Shown: positions 1 through 5,909 of the stretch, in pieces
Layout of the letters: each line of letters begins with the position of its first letter
Numbering within the stretch: the first letter of the stretch is position 1
Assembly: GCA_019689515.1 (NCBI GenBank)
Contig: JADGHI010000185.1
Coordinates: forward strand, 1 to 7,265
Direction of reading: 5' to 3'
Source of the DNA: Acetobacteraceae bacterium
Lineage (GTDB): Bacteria; Pseudomonadota; Alphaproteobacteria; Acetobacterales; Acetobacteraceae
DNA: 7,265 nucleotides
Program-made: the position numbers and the translations under genes
Notes under the pieces: generated by a model
Database searches by the model: none
Told to the model about the DNA's origin: nothing
What the model saw: the letters and a program-made list of their open reading frames with translations, nothing else

Positions 1-1
1 C

Positions 2-550
2 CCCTCCCCCACCCGCCTCGCCTTCTTCCTCGCCTACCTCCAGGTCGGCCTCTCCGGCTTCGGCGGCGCGAATGCCTGGATGCGGCGCGTCATCGTCGAG
101 GAGCGCGGCTGGCTGACCGAGCAGGAATTCGCCGAGTATCTCGGTGTCTCGCAGATCCTTCCCGGCCCCAACGCGCTGAACTGCGCCGTAATGATCGGCG
201 ACCGCTTCCACGGCACGGTGGGCGCGGTGCTCGCCCTGCTCGGCATCCTCGGCGGGCCGTTAGTGCCGCTGCTCGGCATCGCCGGCATCTACGCGCAGTT
301 CGGGTCGGAGCCGATGGTCGCCGCGACGCTCAAGGGCCTCGCCGCCGCCGCGGCCGGCATGACCATCGGCACGGCGCTGAAGATCTCGACGCGGCTCCGG
401 CCCGGCCTCGCCCTCACCGCGGTCGGCGTCTGCGCCTTTGTCGGCATCGGGCTGCTGCGGCTGCCGCTGCTCGCGGTGGTGCTGGCGCTGACGCCGCTCG
501 GCATCCTCGCTGCCTGGTGGTCGGCGCCGTGGCGGGGGTCGGTGCAATGA
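2..550 (+). CDS. Chromate transporter, half-length CHR domain protein, first of a pair (5'-truncated by window edge)
   Basis: This is an inner-membrane protein of the CHR (ChrA) family, whose characterised members export chromate, though many short members have no tested substrate. The frame is open from base 2 to the TGA at 548-550. It therefore starts upstream of the window, and an internal ATG at 80 is not the real start because family-typical sequence precedes it. Visible family signatures are VGLSGFGGANAW near the visible N-terminus, then an EERGWLT..EF stretch, then the hallmark QILPGPN followed by hydrophobic helices. About 182 residues are in view, close to a complete short-chain CHR protein (about 190), so only roughly 10-15 residues should be missing. 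Several Gly/Ala/Leu-rich segments look like membrane helices. Its stop codon overlaps the start of the next gene (ATGA), which indicates translational coupling. Short CHR proteins typically occur as such pairs and are thought to work together. Chromate as substrate is family-based inference. Confidence 0.9.
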   Translation, partial: PSPTRLAFFLAYLQVGLSGFGGANAWMRRVIVEERGWLTEQEFAEYLGVSQILPGPNALNCAVMIGDRFHGTVGAVLALLGILGGPLVPLLGIAGIYAQFGSEPMVAATLKGLAAAAAGMTIGTALKISTRLRPGLALTAVGVCAFVGIGLLRLPLLAVVLALTPLGILAAWWSAPWRGSVQ

Positions 551-1080
551 CGGGCGGCACCCTCGCGCTGCTCATCCAGCTCACCCTGGTCTTCGCGCCG
601 CTCTCGCTGGCGGCGATCGGCGGCGCGATCGCCGTGCTGCCCGAGATCCAGCGCCAGGTGGTCGAGATTCACGGCTGGGTCACGGCGGACTCCTTCATGG
701 ACCTCTTCGCCCTCGCCCAGGCGGCGCCGGGGCCGAACATGATGGTGGTGAGCCTGATCGGCTGGCAGGTGGCGGGCGTGGTGGGGCTGCTGGTCGCCAC
801 GATCGCCATGGTCGGGCCGCCGGCGCTGCTGGCCCTCGCGCTCGGGCGGCTGCGGGCGCGCTTTGCCGGCCTTTCCTGGGTGCGGGTGACGCAGGCGGGG
901 CTGATCCCGATCGCGCTCGGGCTCAACCTGGCGAGCGGCGTCGTTCTGGCCCAGGCGGCGCACCAGGGTGTGACGACCCTGGTGCTCACCCTCGGCACCA
1001 CGCTGTTCGTCTGGCTGACGCGCTGGAGCCCGCTCTGGACGCTGGCGGTCGGCGCGGTCGCGGGGATGGCGGCATCCTAG
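547..1080 (+). CDS. Chromate transporter, half-length CHR domain protein, second of a pair
   Basis: This is the second half-size CHR family membrane protein, 177 residues. The ATG at 547 overlaps the preceding stop (ATGA, 547-550) and has a G-rich Shine-Dalgarno (GCGGGGG, 532-538) eight bases upstream. An in-frame GTG at 517 would give ten more residues, but it lies inside the upstream gene and lacks family similarity. Family features are an early amphipathic hydrophobic segment with AIGGAIAVLPE, an IHGWVT segment, and QAAPGPN at about residues 57-63, matching the PGPN of the partner. Alternating hydrophobic stretches continue to the C-terminus. The two halves probably sit in opposite membrane orientation and form one transporter, as proposed for paired short-chain CHR proteins; that is known for the family and not shown here. 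No dedicated ChrB or other regulator is visible in the window. A clear terminator after the stop is not seen; only weak 4-base stems occur before the next gene. Confidence 0.92.
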   Translation: MTGGTLALLIQLTLVFAPLSLAAIGGAIAVLPEIQRQVVEIHGWVTADSFMDLFALAQAAPGPNMMVVSLIGWQVAGVVGLLVATIAMVGPPALLALALGRLRARFAGLSWVRVTQAGLIPIALGLNLASGVVLAQAAHQGVTTLVLTLGTTLFVWLTRWSPLWTLAVGAVAGMAAS

Positions 1081-1170
1081 GGTCTGGCCCAGTGAGCCGG
1101 CTTCGCGCCTAAAGTGCACCGCACGTGGCCCGCACCTCCGGCGAGAGTAGGATGCCAGGGGGGGGTTGCA

Positions 1171-1184
1171 TCACAAAGTTGTGA
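1171..1184. promoter_or_regulatory. Perfect dyad TCACAA-AG-TTGTGA upstream of the tad genes, possible operator
   Basis: Two six-base arms, TCACAA and TTGTGA, flank an AG spacer 80 bases upstream of the TTG start of the TadG-like gene. The symmetry is seen directly. It resembles a compact binding site for a dimeric regulator, but which protein binds is unknown. The arms are too short and the following sequence too mixed for an intrinsic terminator of the chromate genes. Confidence 0.4.
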
Positions 1185-1192
1185 CTAACGCT

Positions 1193-1234
1193 GATCTAGC
1201 GAGCAACCCTCGGCGCGTTATCGTTTCGATCTAG
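1193..1234. repeat. Direct repeat of GATCTAG, 35 bases apart, in the tad upstream region
   Basis: GATCTAG occurs at 1193-1199 and again at 1228-1234, in the only AT-richer stretch of the left half of the window. CTAG is generally uncommon in high-GC bacterial DNA, so two copies so close together upstream of a gene may be regulator half-sites. The second copy runs into GTTAAATAC (1236-1244), which could serve as a -10 region, but no convincing -35 is found at the proper distance. A function is inferred only from position. Confidence 0.25.
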
Positions 1235-1252
1235 AGTTAAATACCTTTCGTC

Positions 1253-1266
1253 AGGGTACGGCTTTG
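1253..1266 (+). promoter_or_regulatory. Ribosome binding site that sets a TTG start for the TadG-like gene
   Basis: AGGG at 1253-1256 lies seven bases before TTG 1264-1266. The frame is closed upstream by TGA at 1192, and no ATG or GTG in frame lies between that stop and the conserved N-terminal region. The nearest ATG (1287) is out of frame. TTG is therefore the most plausible start, and it suggests low translation initiation. Confidence 0.6.
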
Positions 1267-2601
1267 TCCCACGCGCCAGCTGATCAATGCCGCCGGCTGC
1301 GCCCGCTGTCGGCCGTGCTATCGGACCGCCGCGGCGCCACCGGCCTGATCTTCGCCGCGAGCGCGATCGCCCTGTTCGGCTTTTTCGCGCTCGCGACCGA
1401 AGGCGGGCTTTGGTACCTGACGAAGCGTGAAGCGCAGAGTGCCGCGGACGCCGCCGCCTTCGCCTCCGCCTCGGCGCTCGAATCGAGGGGACGAAACCCG
1501 GCTCTCTCCGCCGGAATGGAGATGGCAGGGCGGAACGGCTTCGCCGCGGATGCGCAAACCGAGGTCACGGTCAGCATCCCTCCGGCAACCGGCCCGAACA
1601 TCAACACCCCCGGTGCCACGGAGGTGCGGATCCAGAGGCGCCAGCCGACCTATCTCGCCGGCATGCTCCTCGGGCAGCCGGAGGTGCTCATCGCAGCACG
1701 CGCGGTGGCGGCGATGGTGGACGACGGGCCGGTCTGCATGCTGTCGCTGCACGGCACCTTCACCCTGACGGGCAACAGCGACGTGAGAGCCGCCGACTGC
1801 GTCCTGGCCTCGAACAAGCGCGGCCCTTCATCGATCAACGTGAGTGGCTCGACCAGCATCACGGCGCGGTCGCTCCGCGCGAGCGGGGAGTGTGCGGGCT
1901 GCTCCGACACCAGACGCGTGATCCCACCGACGACCTACAGCGACTACCAGCAGCCGGTCACCGATCCGTTCGCCGACCTCAACGATATCAGCTATCCAGC
2001 CAGCTGCCCCGCCGGTGCCGAAGCGCCTCCGACCAACAAGAAGAACGACCCGCCGGTGACGGTCGGGCCGATGAACGGCGGCACCGTCTATTGGTGCAAC
2101 AGCACCTGGAGCAACAACGGGACGGTGTATCTCCGGCCCGGCACCTACATTCTGTACAACACCAGCATCGCGCTGCACGGCGGCAACGTGAGTTGCCCGA
2201 CCTGCACGCCGGGCGGAGCCGGCGTCACCTTTGTCCTGACGGGCTCGAGCCGGGACACCGTCGGCACCGTGGACATCAACGCGCAGACCAGTTTCCAGGT
2301 CAACGCGCCCGGGAGCGGCCCCTACGCCGGGGTGGTCATGTACCGCGACGACCTCGGGGCAAATCAGGTGAGCAAGATCAACGGCGGTGCGGGGCTCAAC
2401 CTCATCGGCGCGATGTACTTCCCGACCGGCACGCTGCAATTCAGTGGGAACTCGGACCTGACCTTCCCGACCGTCTGCCGGGTCATCGTCGCCCATACGG
2501 TCACCTTCATCGGCAACACCGACATCGCGCTCACACAGCGCGACTGCGCCCGTGCGTTGGTCCCGGTGCCGCAGGTCCGCGTCGCACGGCTCCTGGAGTA
2601 G
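1264..2601 (+). CDS. TadG-like Flp pilus-assembly family protein with large cysteine-containing ectodomain
   Basis: This 445-residue protein has a basic N-terminus (residues 10-24, ending DRRGATG), one membrane helix (about 27-46), then the TadG N-terminal signature YLTKREAQSAADAAAFASASAL (51-72, with AADAAA). Such proteins are minor components of the Tad/Flp secretion and pilus system and are anchored in the inner membrane with a periplasmic or surface C-terminus. Residues about 155-430 form a long Thr/Ser/Asn/Gly-rich, beta-rich region without a visible VWA metal site. It carries repeated GNSD-type motifs (170-173, 395-398 and GNTD 417-420) and a PGTYIL-like strand (292-297), suggestive of a beta-solenoid. 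Ten cysteines lie in this region (158, 179, 210, 213, 248, 278, 311, 314, 405, 428), an even number compatible with disulfides, including GECAGC and SCPTC pairs. The start is the TTG with AGGG upstream. The TadE-like gene follows after 17 bases, so the two form an operon. No other tad genes (rcpA, tadA, tadB, tadC) are in view; they may be elsewhere. The exact role of the ectodomain is unknown. Confidence 0.82.
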   Translation: MSHAPADQCRRLRPLSAVLSDRRGATGLIFAASAIALFGFFALATEGGLWYLTKREAQSAADAAAFASASALESRGRNPALSAGMEMAGRNGFAADAQTEVTVSIPPATGPNINTPGATEVRIQRRQPTYLAGMLLGQPEVLIAARAVAAMVDDGPVCMLSLHGTFTLTGNSDVRAADCVLASNKRGPSSINVSGSTSITARSLRASGECAGCSDTRRVIPPTTYSDYQQPVTDPFADLNDISYPASCPAGAEAPPTNKKNDPPVTVGPMNGGTVYWCNSTWSNNGTVYLRPGTYILYNTSIALHGGNVSCPTCTPGGAGVTFVLTGSSRDTVGTVDINAQTSFQVNAPGSGPYAGVVMYRDDLGANQVSKINGGAGLNLIGAMYFPTGTLQFSGNSDLTFPTVCRVIVAHTVTFIGNTDIALTQRDCARALVPVPQVRVARLLE

Positions 2602-2618
2602 CTTGGAGCAGCTCGTCC

Positions 2619-3104
2619 ATGGCTCATCCCCTTGAAGGCACTCTCCGCGGTACGTTGCACCGCGCCGCAGCGGCGTTGCGTTCGGTGCGCGGCGTCTCGG
2701 CGATCGAGTTCGCCCTCATCGCGCCGCTGATGATCCTCACGCTGCTCGGTGCGTTCGATCTCGGCAACGCGATCCAGCAGAGGATCCGCCTGGAGGCTGC
2801 GGCGCGCGCCGGCGCGCAGTACGCCGTCACCAACCCTTCGGACGCCACGGGCACCGCCGCCGTCGTCCGCGCCAACCTCGCAGGATGGTCCGACATCACG
2901 ATCGAGCCCCCGGTTCGCACCTGCAGATGCGACGACGGAGCGGCGGTGGACTGCGCCACCGGAATCTGCAACTCCGGCAACGGAGCGCCGATCACATACA
3001 TCTCGGTGACCGTCACGCGGCCCTTCACCTTCATCTCGCCCGTCAGTGCCCTGCTCCTACCCTCCCTGGCCACGCTGAAGGGCAATGTCGAAATCCGCAT
3101 CTGA
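2619..3104 (+). CDS. TadE-like pseudopilin of the Tad/Flp system
   Basis: This is a 161-residue membrane-anchored protein. A basic N-terminal segment (Arg10, His14, Arg15, Arg21, Arg24) precedes GVSAIEFALIAPLMILTLLG (25-44). This is the classic TadE pattern: a prepilin-like Gly25 with Glu30 at position +5 if cleavage follows Gly25, then a single hydrophobic helix. DLGNAIQQRIRLEAAARAGAQ (47-67) matches the conserved amphipathic part that follows. In the family, cleavage is done by a TadV-type prepilin peptidase; none is visible here. The C-terminal part is short and carries four clustered cysteines (102, 104, 112, 117: CRC...DC....C), probably disulfide-bonded outside the membrane. The ATG at 2619 has GGAG (2605-2608) ten bases upstream and follows the TadG-like stop by 17 bases. 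The open frame extends further upstream over the TadG gene, but that part is arginine-rich shadow sequence. A decayed gene on the other strand begins right after its stop. Confidence 0.85.
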   Translation: MAHPLEGTLRGTLHRAAAALRSVRGVSAIEFALIAPLMILTLLGAFDLGNAIQQRIRLEAAARAGAQYAVTNPSDATGTAAVVRANLAGWSDITIEPPVRTCRCDDGAAVDCATGICNSGNGAPITYISVTVTRPFTFISPVSALLLPSLATLKGNVEIRI

Positions 3105-3588
3105 CCGGAAATTCGGCCATGGAACGGGAGGTGAGGCGCCTGGAGCCGCCGCCGCCCGCTGACGATAGCGCGTGCATGGACCTTCCGCGCGTGGATGAGG
3201 CGGAGCCGGACAGTTCCGAAGAGTGCGGAGAGGCGTCCGGTCAGCAGGTCCATCACCGTCGGCGCTGTACCCCCGCAAGGCCGGTGGAGAGCGCCGGCTA
3301 GAGAAGTGAATTGCGGCTATCGCTTTGGCGGAACCCTCGGAACACCGCCCGGGATCGGTGCGCAACAATGCGATCAGCTTCTGCACCATGCGCGCCGGCG
3401 CGTCGTCGCCGATGGTGAACAACCAGGGCAGCCCCGGAGCGCCGAGGCGAAGGTGAAGTCCTTTCTCGGGTCAAGGGCATGGAGGCATGCAGCGTCGGCG
3501 CGATCGCGTGGGTGGCGATCCCGCCGAGGCCGATCTTGCCTGCATCCGGTGCGGCTACGGCTTCCTCCGTCCGGCAATGCCCGCCATT
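3105..3588 (-). pseudogene. Decayed internal fragment of a Bug/TctC-type tripartite-tricarboxylate substrate-binding protein
   Basis: No intact frame exists here, but the minus strand carries colinear pieces of a Bug-family periplasmic binding protein, scattered over three frames. From high to low coordinates: EEAVAAPDAGKIGLGG followed by IATHAIAPTLHASMP (about 3567-3475), equivalent to the family's GGN.G.E.VA.A.PDGYT.....THAI.P.LY..LP; LDPRKDFTFASAL (about 3475-3437), equivalent to YDP..DF.PV; LPWLFTIGDDAPARMVQ then KLIALLRTDPGR (about 3431-3345) with a later IHF (3311-3303), equivalent to the LVV.P..PAK.V.ELIALAKA.PG and HLA stretch; LHRPCGGTAPT then VMDLLTGRLSALFGTV (about 3289-3209), equivalent to HVPYRG..PAV.DLL.GR...MF; and finally MAEFP (3120-3106), matching VPT.AE. 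At least three single-base shifts and a loss of about nine codons near 3300 separate the pieces. The signal peptide region and the last third are missing. Bug proteins bind carboxylates for TctAB transporters. It lies downstream of, and codirectional with, the esterase gene, so it was probably its operon partner. Identification rests on remembered family motifs. Confidence 0.78.
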
Positions 3589-4663
3589 ACCGCCACAGCC
3601 CCTTCGCCGCCAGCCAGTCCTGCACCATCCCCGCCACCTGATCGGAGTTCTTGTCCATCATGATCATGTGGCTGTTGCCGCGCACGCCACGCTCCGGGAG
3701 GTCCAGCACGTCCACCGTGCCGCCCGCCGCGCGCACGCGCTCGACGAAGGCCATGCCGTTGCGGCGCAGGGTGGGCCAGCGCGTGTCCCGCTCGATGTAG
3801 TCGCCATAGACGACGAGCTGCGGGATGTCCTTGAGCGCCGCAGCCTTCTCGGCGAGGCCGGTCGCCGCCGGCTCGATCAGCACCAGCGCGCGCACCAGGT
3901 GCGGCCGCTCCTGCGCCGCGCGCCAGCCGAACTGGCCGGCCTGGCTGTGCACCATCACGACGCTCGGCCCGACGCGGTCGAGCAGCGCGAGATAGGCCTC
4001 CAGGATCATCGCGTCCGTCGTCAGGAAGCGCGGCACGATCTGCTTGGTGAAGTTCAGGTAGCTCTCGCGGTCGGTCGGGAACAGCACGCCCGGCATGGTG
4101 GTGCCGCGCGCCCAGGAGCCGGGGCCGTCGCCGATGCGGAACCGCTCCCACGGATTGGCGACGGGAAGGAAGTTCGGCTCGCCGGGAATGATGTCCGGGA
4201 ACATCGCCCAGCCGGCGCGCCCGCGTTCCACCGCGTCGGAGACGTAGGTGGCCCAGCCGCGGCGGAGGAAGAAGTGCTGCCAGCCCTCGCGCCCGTCGGG
4301 CGTGGTCTCCCAGCTCACGCCGGTCAGGCCGCCGCCGTGCCACATCAGCAGCGGCGCGGCGCCGCGCAGGTTCGCCGGGATCATGTACTGCGCGTACATC
4401 GCGCCCACCATGTACTCGCCGTTCGGGTCGATCCGCGCCGGCGCGCCGCCGGGCGTGAGGACGACCTCGCGCACCGGGCGCCCGGAGAGCGACACGAGCC
4501 GCCCGCCGACATGGAAGCTGCCCCAGGAAGCGAGCGCGACCGGCTCGCGCGGCGCCGGGGCGGCTTCGGACGTCCCCTGCGCCTGCGCGCCGGCCTCTCC
4601 GGCGGCGGCGGTGGCGATCACGGCGGCGGCTGCAGCGGCGCCGATCAGCGGACGACGTTGCAT
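3587..4663 (-). CDS. Exported alpha/beta hydrolase, esterase-713-like
   Basis: The protein is 358 residues. It begins MQRRPLIG followed by an alanine-rich hydrophobic stretch (9-21) and a likely signal-peptidase site near AGAQA (24-28). The RRPLI start makes Tat export possible, but the motif is incomplete. The mature part has the alpha/beta hydrolase plan: oxyanion-loop strand LLMWHGGGLTG (105-115), followed by the family-typical DGREGWQ (123-129); nucleophile elbow VMVHSQAG with Ser240; LVLIEPA with Glu264 as the likely acid; and GNSHMIMMDKNSDQ with His332. The Ser/Glu/His arrangement, with Glu after the strand following the nucleophile, matches esterase 713 from Alcaligenes and relatives. 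That enzyme's natural substrate is not established, so only an ester or lactone hydrolase is inferred. The start at 4663 is supported by GGAGGAG (plus-strand 4674-4680) ten bases upstream; an ATG in between is out of frame. It is divergent from the reductase gene (219-base gap). The Bug remnant starts at its stop codon. Confidence 0.87.
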   Translation of the reverse strand: MQRRPLIGAAAAAAVIATAAAGEAGAQAQGTSEAAPAPREPVALASWGSFHVGGRLVSLSGRPVREVVLTPGGAPARIDPNGEYMVGAMYAQYMIPANLRGAAPLLMWHGGGLTGVSWETTPDGREGWQHFFLRRGWATYVSDAVERGRAGWAMFPDIIPGEPNFLPVANPWERFRIGDGPGSWARGTTMPGVLFPTDRESYLNFTKQIVPRFLTTDAMILEAYLALLDRVGPSVVMVHSQAGQFGWRAAQERPHLVRALVLIEPAATGLAEKAAALKDIPQLVVYGDYIERDTRWPTLRRNGMAFVERVRAAGGTVDVLDLPERGVRGNSHMIMMDKNSDQVAGMVQDWLAAKGLWR

Positions 4664-4787
4664 GGCGGGACATCTCCTCCGGCGAATTAAGAATCAGGCT
4701 GCACCATGGCGCGCCGGGCTGCAATCGGCCGCGCGTGCCGCCTCCGGTCGCCTGGCCGCCGCGGCAAGGACGCACGCCGAGGCGGGG

Positions 4788-4816
4788 TTGGTCACCCGCC
4801 TCGCCGGGTCTAGCAT
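4788..4816 (+). promoter_or_regulatory. Candidate sigma-70-type promoter for the ketopantoate-reductase-like gene
   Basis: TTGGTC (4788-4793) and TAGCAT (4811-4816) are separated by exactly 17 bases and lie in the esterase/reductase divergent gap. They match the TTGACA and TATAAT consensus at three and four of six positions. Transcription would begin near 4823 and leave a leader of about 60 bases. The match is modest in a GC-rich background, so this is a candidate only. Confidence 0.35.
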
Positions 4817-4882
4817 CGCGGGCAAGGCCCCACGCGCATGCACGAGCGCACCGGCCCCCCTCACAAGCATTCGGAGAGCATC

Positions 4883-5836
4883 ATGCGCATCCTCGTCCTC
4901 GGCGCCGGCGCGGTCGGCGGCTATTTCGGCGGTCGGCTGATCGAGGGCGGCGGCGCCGAGGAAGTCGCCTTCCTCGTCCGCCCCGGCCGCAAGGCGAAGC
5001 TCGAGCGCGACGGCCTCGTCATCGAGAGCCCACAGGGCGCCTTCCGCAGCAAGGTGCGCGCGGTCCTCCCCGACGAGGCCGGCACGGACTGGGACATCGC
5101 GCTGGTGAGCTGCAAGGCCTACGACCTCGACGACGCCATCGCCTCGCTGCGCCCGGCCGTGGGCCCGCGGACCGGCATCGTGCCGCTGCTCAACGGCATG
5201 ACCCATATCGAGACGCTGCAGTCGGCCTTCGGCAAGGAGCGCATCCTCGGCGGCCTCGCGCGCATCTTCGCCGCGCTGACGCCCGAGGGCGTGGTGAAGC
5301 ACCACGGCGGCCATGCCTCCGTCGCCTTCGGCGAGCTCGACGGCACCATGTCCGACCGCGTGCGCGCCCTCGCCGCCGCCTTCGAGAAGGCGCCGGCGGC
5401 GGAGGGCGAGGCGAGCACGAACATCCGCCAGCTCATGTGGGACAAGCTCGTGCTGCTGCACACCGTCGCCGCCGCCTCGGTGCTGATGCGCGCCAATGTC
5501 GGCGAGATCGCGAGCGCGCCGGGCGGGATGGCCTGGATGAACCGCCTGCTCGACCGCAACGCCGCGATCGCCGCGGCCGAGGGCTTCGCGGTGCGGCCGG
5601 AGGTGCTGGAGAAGCAGATCCGCCCGATGTTCAACAACCCCAAGGCGAAGAACCAGGCCTCGATGCTGCATGACCTCGAAGCCGGCGGGCGGATCGAGGC
5701 CGACCACATCCTCGGCTTCATGCTGGAGGCCGCGCGCCGCGCCGGCGTGGACGACACGCTGCACGAGACGGCCTACATCCACGCCAAGGCGTTCGAGAAC
5801 CGGCGCGACGCCGGGCGGCTGCCGGGGCGCGCGTAG
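4883..5836 (+). CDS. Ketopantoate reductase (ApbA/PanE) family oxidoreductase, probable paralogue with another substrate
   Basis: This cytosolic NAD(P)H-dependent 2-oxoacid reductase family member has 317 residues. MRILVLGAGAVGGYFGGRL (1-19) is the Rossmann GxGxxG motif. SCKAYD (Lys78) and LLNGM (Asn104) are the conserved active-site or cofactor loops. MWDKLVLLHT carries the presumed catalytic Lys188, and ASMLHDLEAGGRIEADHI has Glu272 at the position of the E. coli PanE acidic residue in TEID. In E. coli PanE the lysine is followed four and eight residues later by substrate-binding asparagines; here those positions are Leu192 and Ala196. The fold and chemistry are therefore supported, but ketopantoate reduction for pantothenate synthesis is doubtful. 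The ATG at 4883 was chosen because the family begins there and GGAGAG (4873-4878) precedes it; an in-frame ATG at 4838 would add 15 unconserved residues. The gene is convergent with the PrpF gene and stands next to a PrpF isomerase and an esterase, suggesting a role in organic-acid metabolism. Confidence 0.88.
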   Translation: MRILVLGAGAVGGYFGGRLIEGGGAEEVAFLVRPGRKAKLERDGLVIESPQGAFRSKVRAVLPDEAGTDWDIALVSCKAYDLDDAIASLRPAVGPRTGIVPLLNGMTHIETLQSAFGKERILGGLARIFAALTPEGVVKHHGGHASVAFGELDGTMSDRVRALAAAFEKAPAAEGEASTNIRQLMWDKLVLLHTVAAASVLMRANVGEIASAPGGMAWMNRLLDRNAAIAAAEGFAVRPEVLEKQIRPMFNNPKAKNQASMLHDLEAGGRIEADHILGFMLEAARRAGVDDTLHETAYIHAKAFENRRDAGRLPGRA

Positions 5837-5848
5837 CGGCGCGCCGCA

Positions 5849-5887
5849 CCCCCCCCCCGGTGGGGCGGGCGGGCCGCGGCCCCGCGG
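5849..5887. terminator. Convergent-gene gap with C10 tract, G-rich complement and GGGCCGCGGCCC palindrome
   Basis: After the reductase stop, a run of ten C (5849-5858) is followed by a G-rich stretch (5859-5873) that can pair back on it. Then come a perfect 12-base palindrome GGGCCGCGGCCC (5871-5882) and a repeated CCGCGG (5874-5879, 5882-5887). The location, between genes pointing at each other, fits a bidirectional transcription end. There is no U-tract, so intrinsic termination of the usual type is uncertain. The C10 run is also a place where sequencing errors are likely, but it lies outside coding sequence. Confidence 0.35.
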
Positions 5888-5892
5888 CGGTG

Positions 5893-5909
5893 GGCGGAGC
5901 TACTCCGCC
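5893..5909 (-). terminator. Perfect 7-base stem with the PrpF gene stop codon as loop
   Basis: GGCGGAG (5893-5899) and CTCCGCC (5903-5909) are exact complements around CTA, which on the minus strand is the TAG stop of the PrpF-family gene. The RNA could form a strong GC hairpin at the very end of the coding region. No T-run follows, so a transcript-end or mRNA 3'-protection role is inference. Confidence 0.35.

Noticed and set aside
289..1119. Minus-strand open frame of 276 codons over the chromate transporter genes
   Set aside because: Composition dominated by Arg, His, Gln and Asp, typical of antisense of GC-rich membrane-protein genes; both CHR genes are clear on the plus strand.
1114..1126. 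GTGC-ACC-GCAC hairpin as terminator of the chromate genes
   Set aside because: The stem is only four bases and no T-run follows.
1171..1184. Dyad as a CRP-type site
   Set aside because: CRP sites read TGTGA-N6-TCACA; here the half-sites are in the opposite order and the spacing differs.
1890..2618. Long open frame upstream of and in frame with the TadE-like gene (404 codons in total)
   Set aside because: The translation before 2619 is arginine, histidine and glutamine rich without any fold signature, and it overlaps the well supported TadG-like gene. It is a GC-rich shadow frame.
3479..4775. Open frames of about 400 codons on both strands over the esterase gene (plus 3479-4690, minus 3555-4775)
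   Set aside because: Both are Arg/Ala/Pro-rich shadow translations. The frame at 3587-4663 has the signal peptide, triad and ribosome site.
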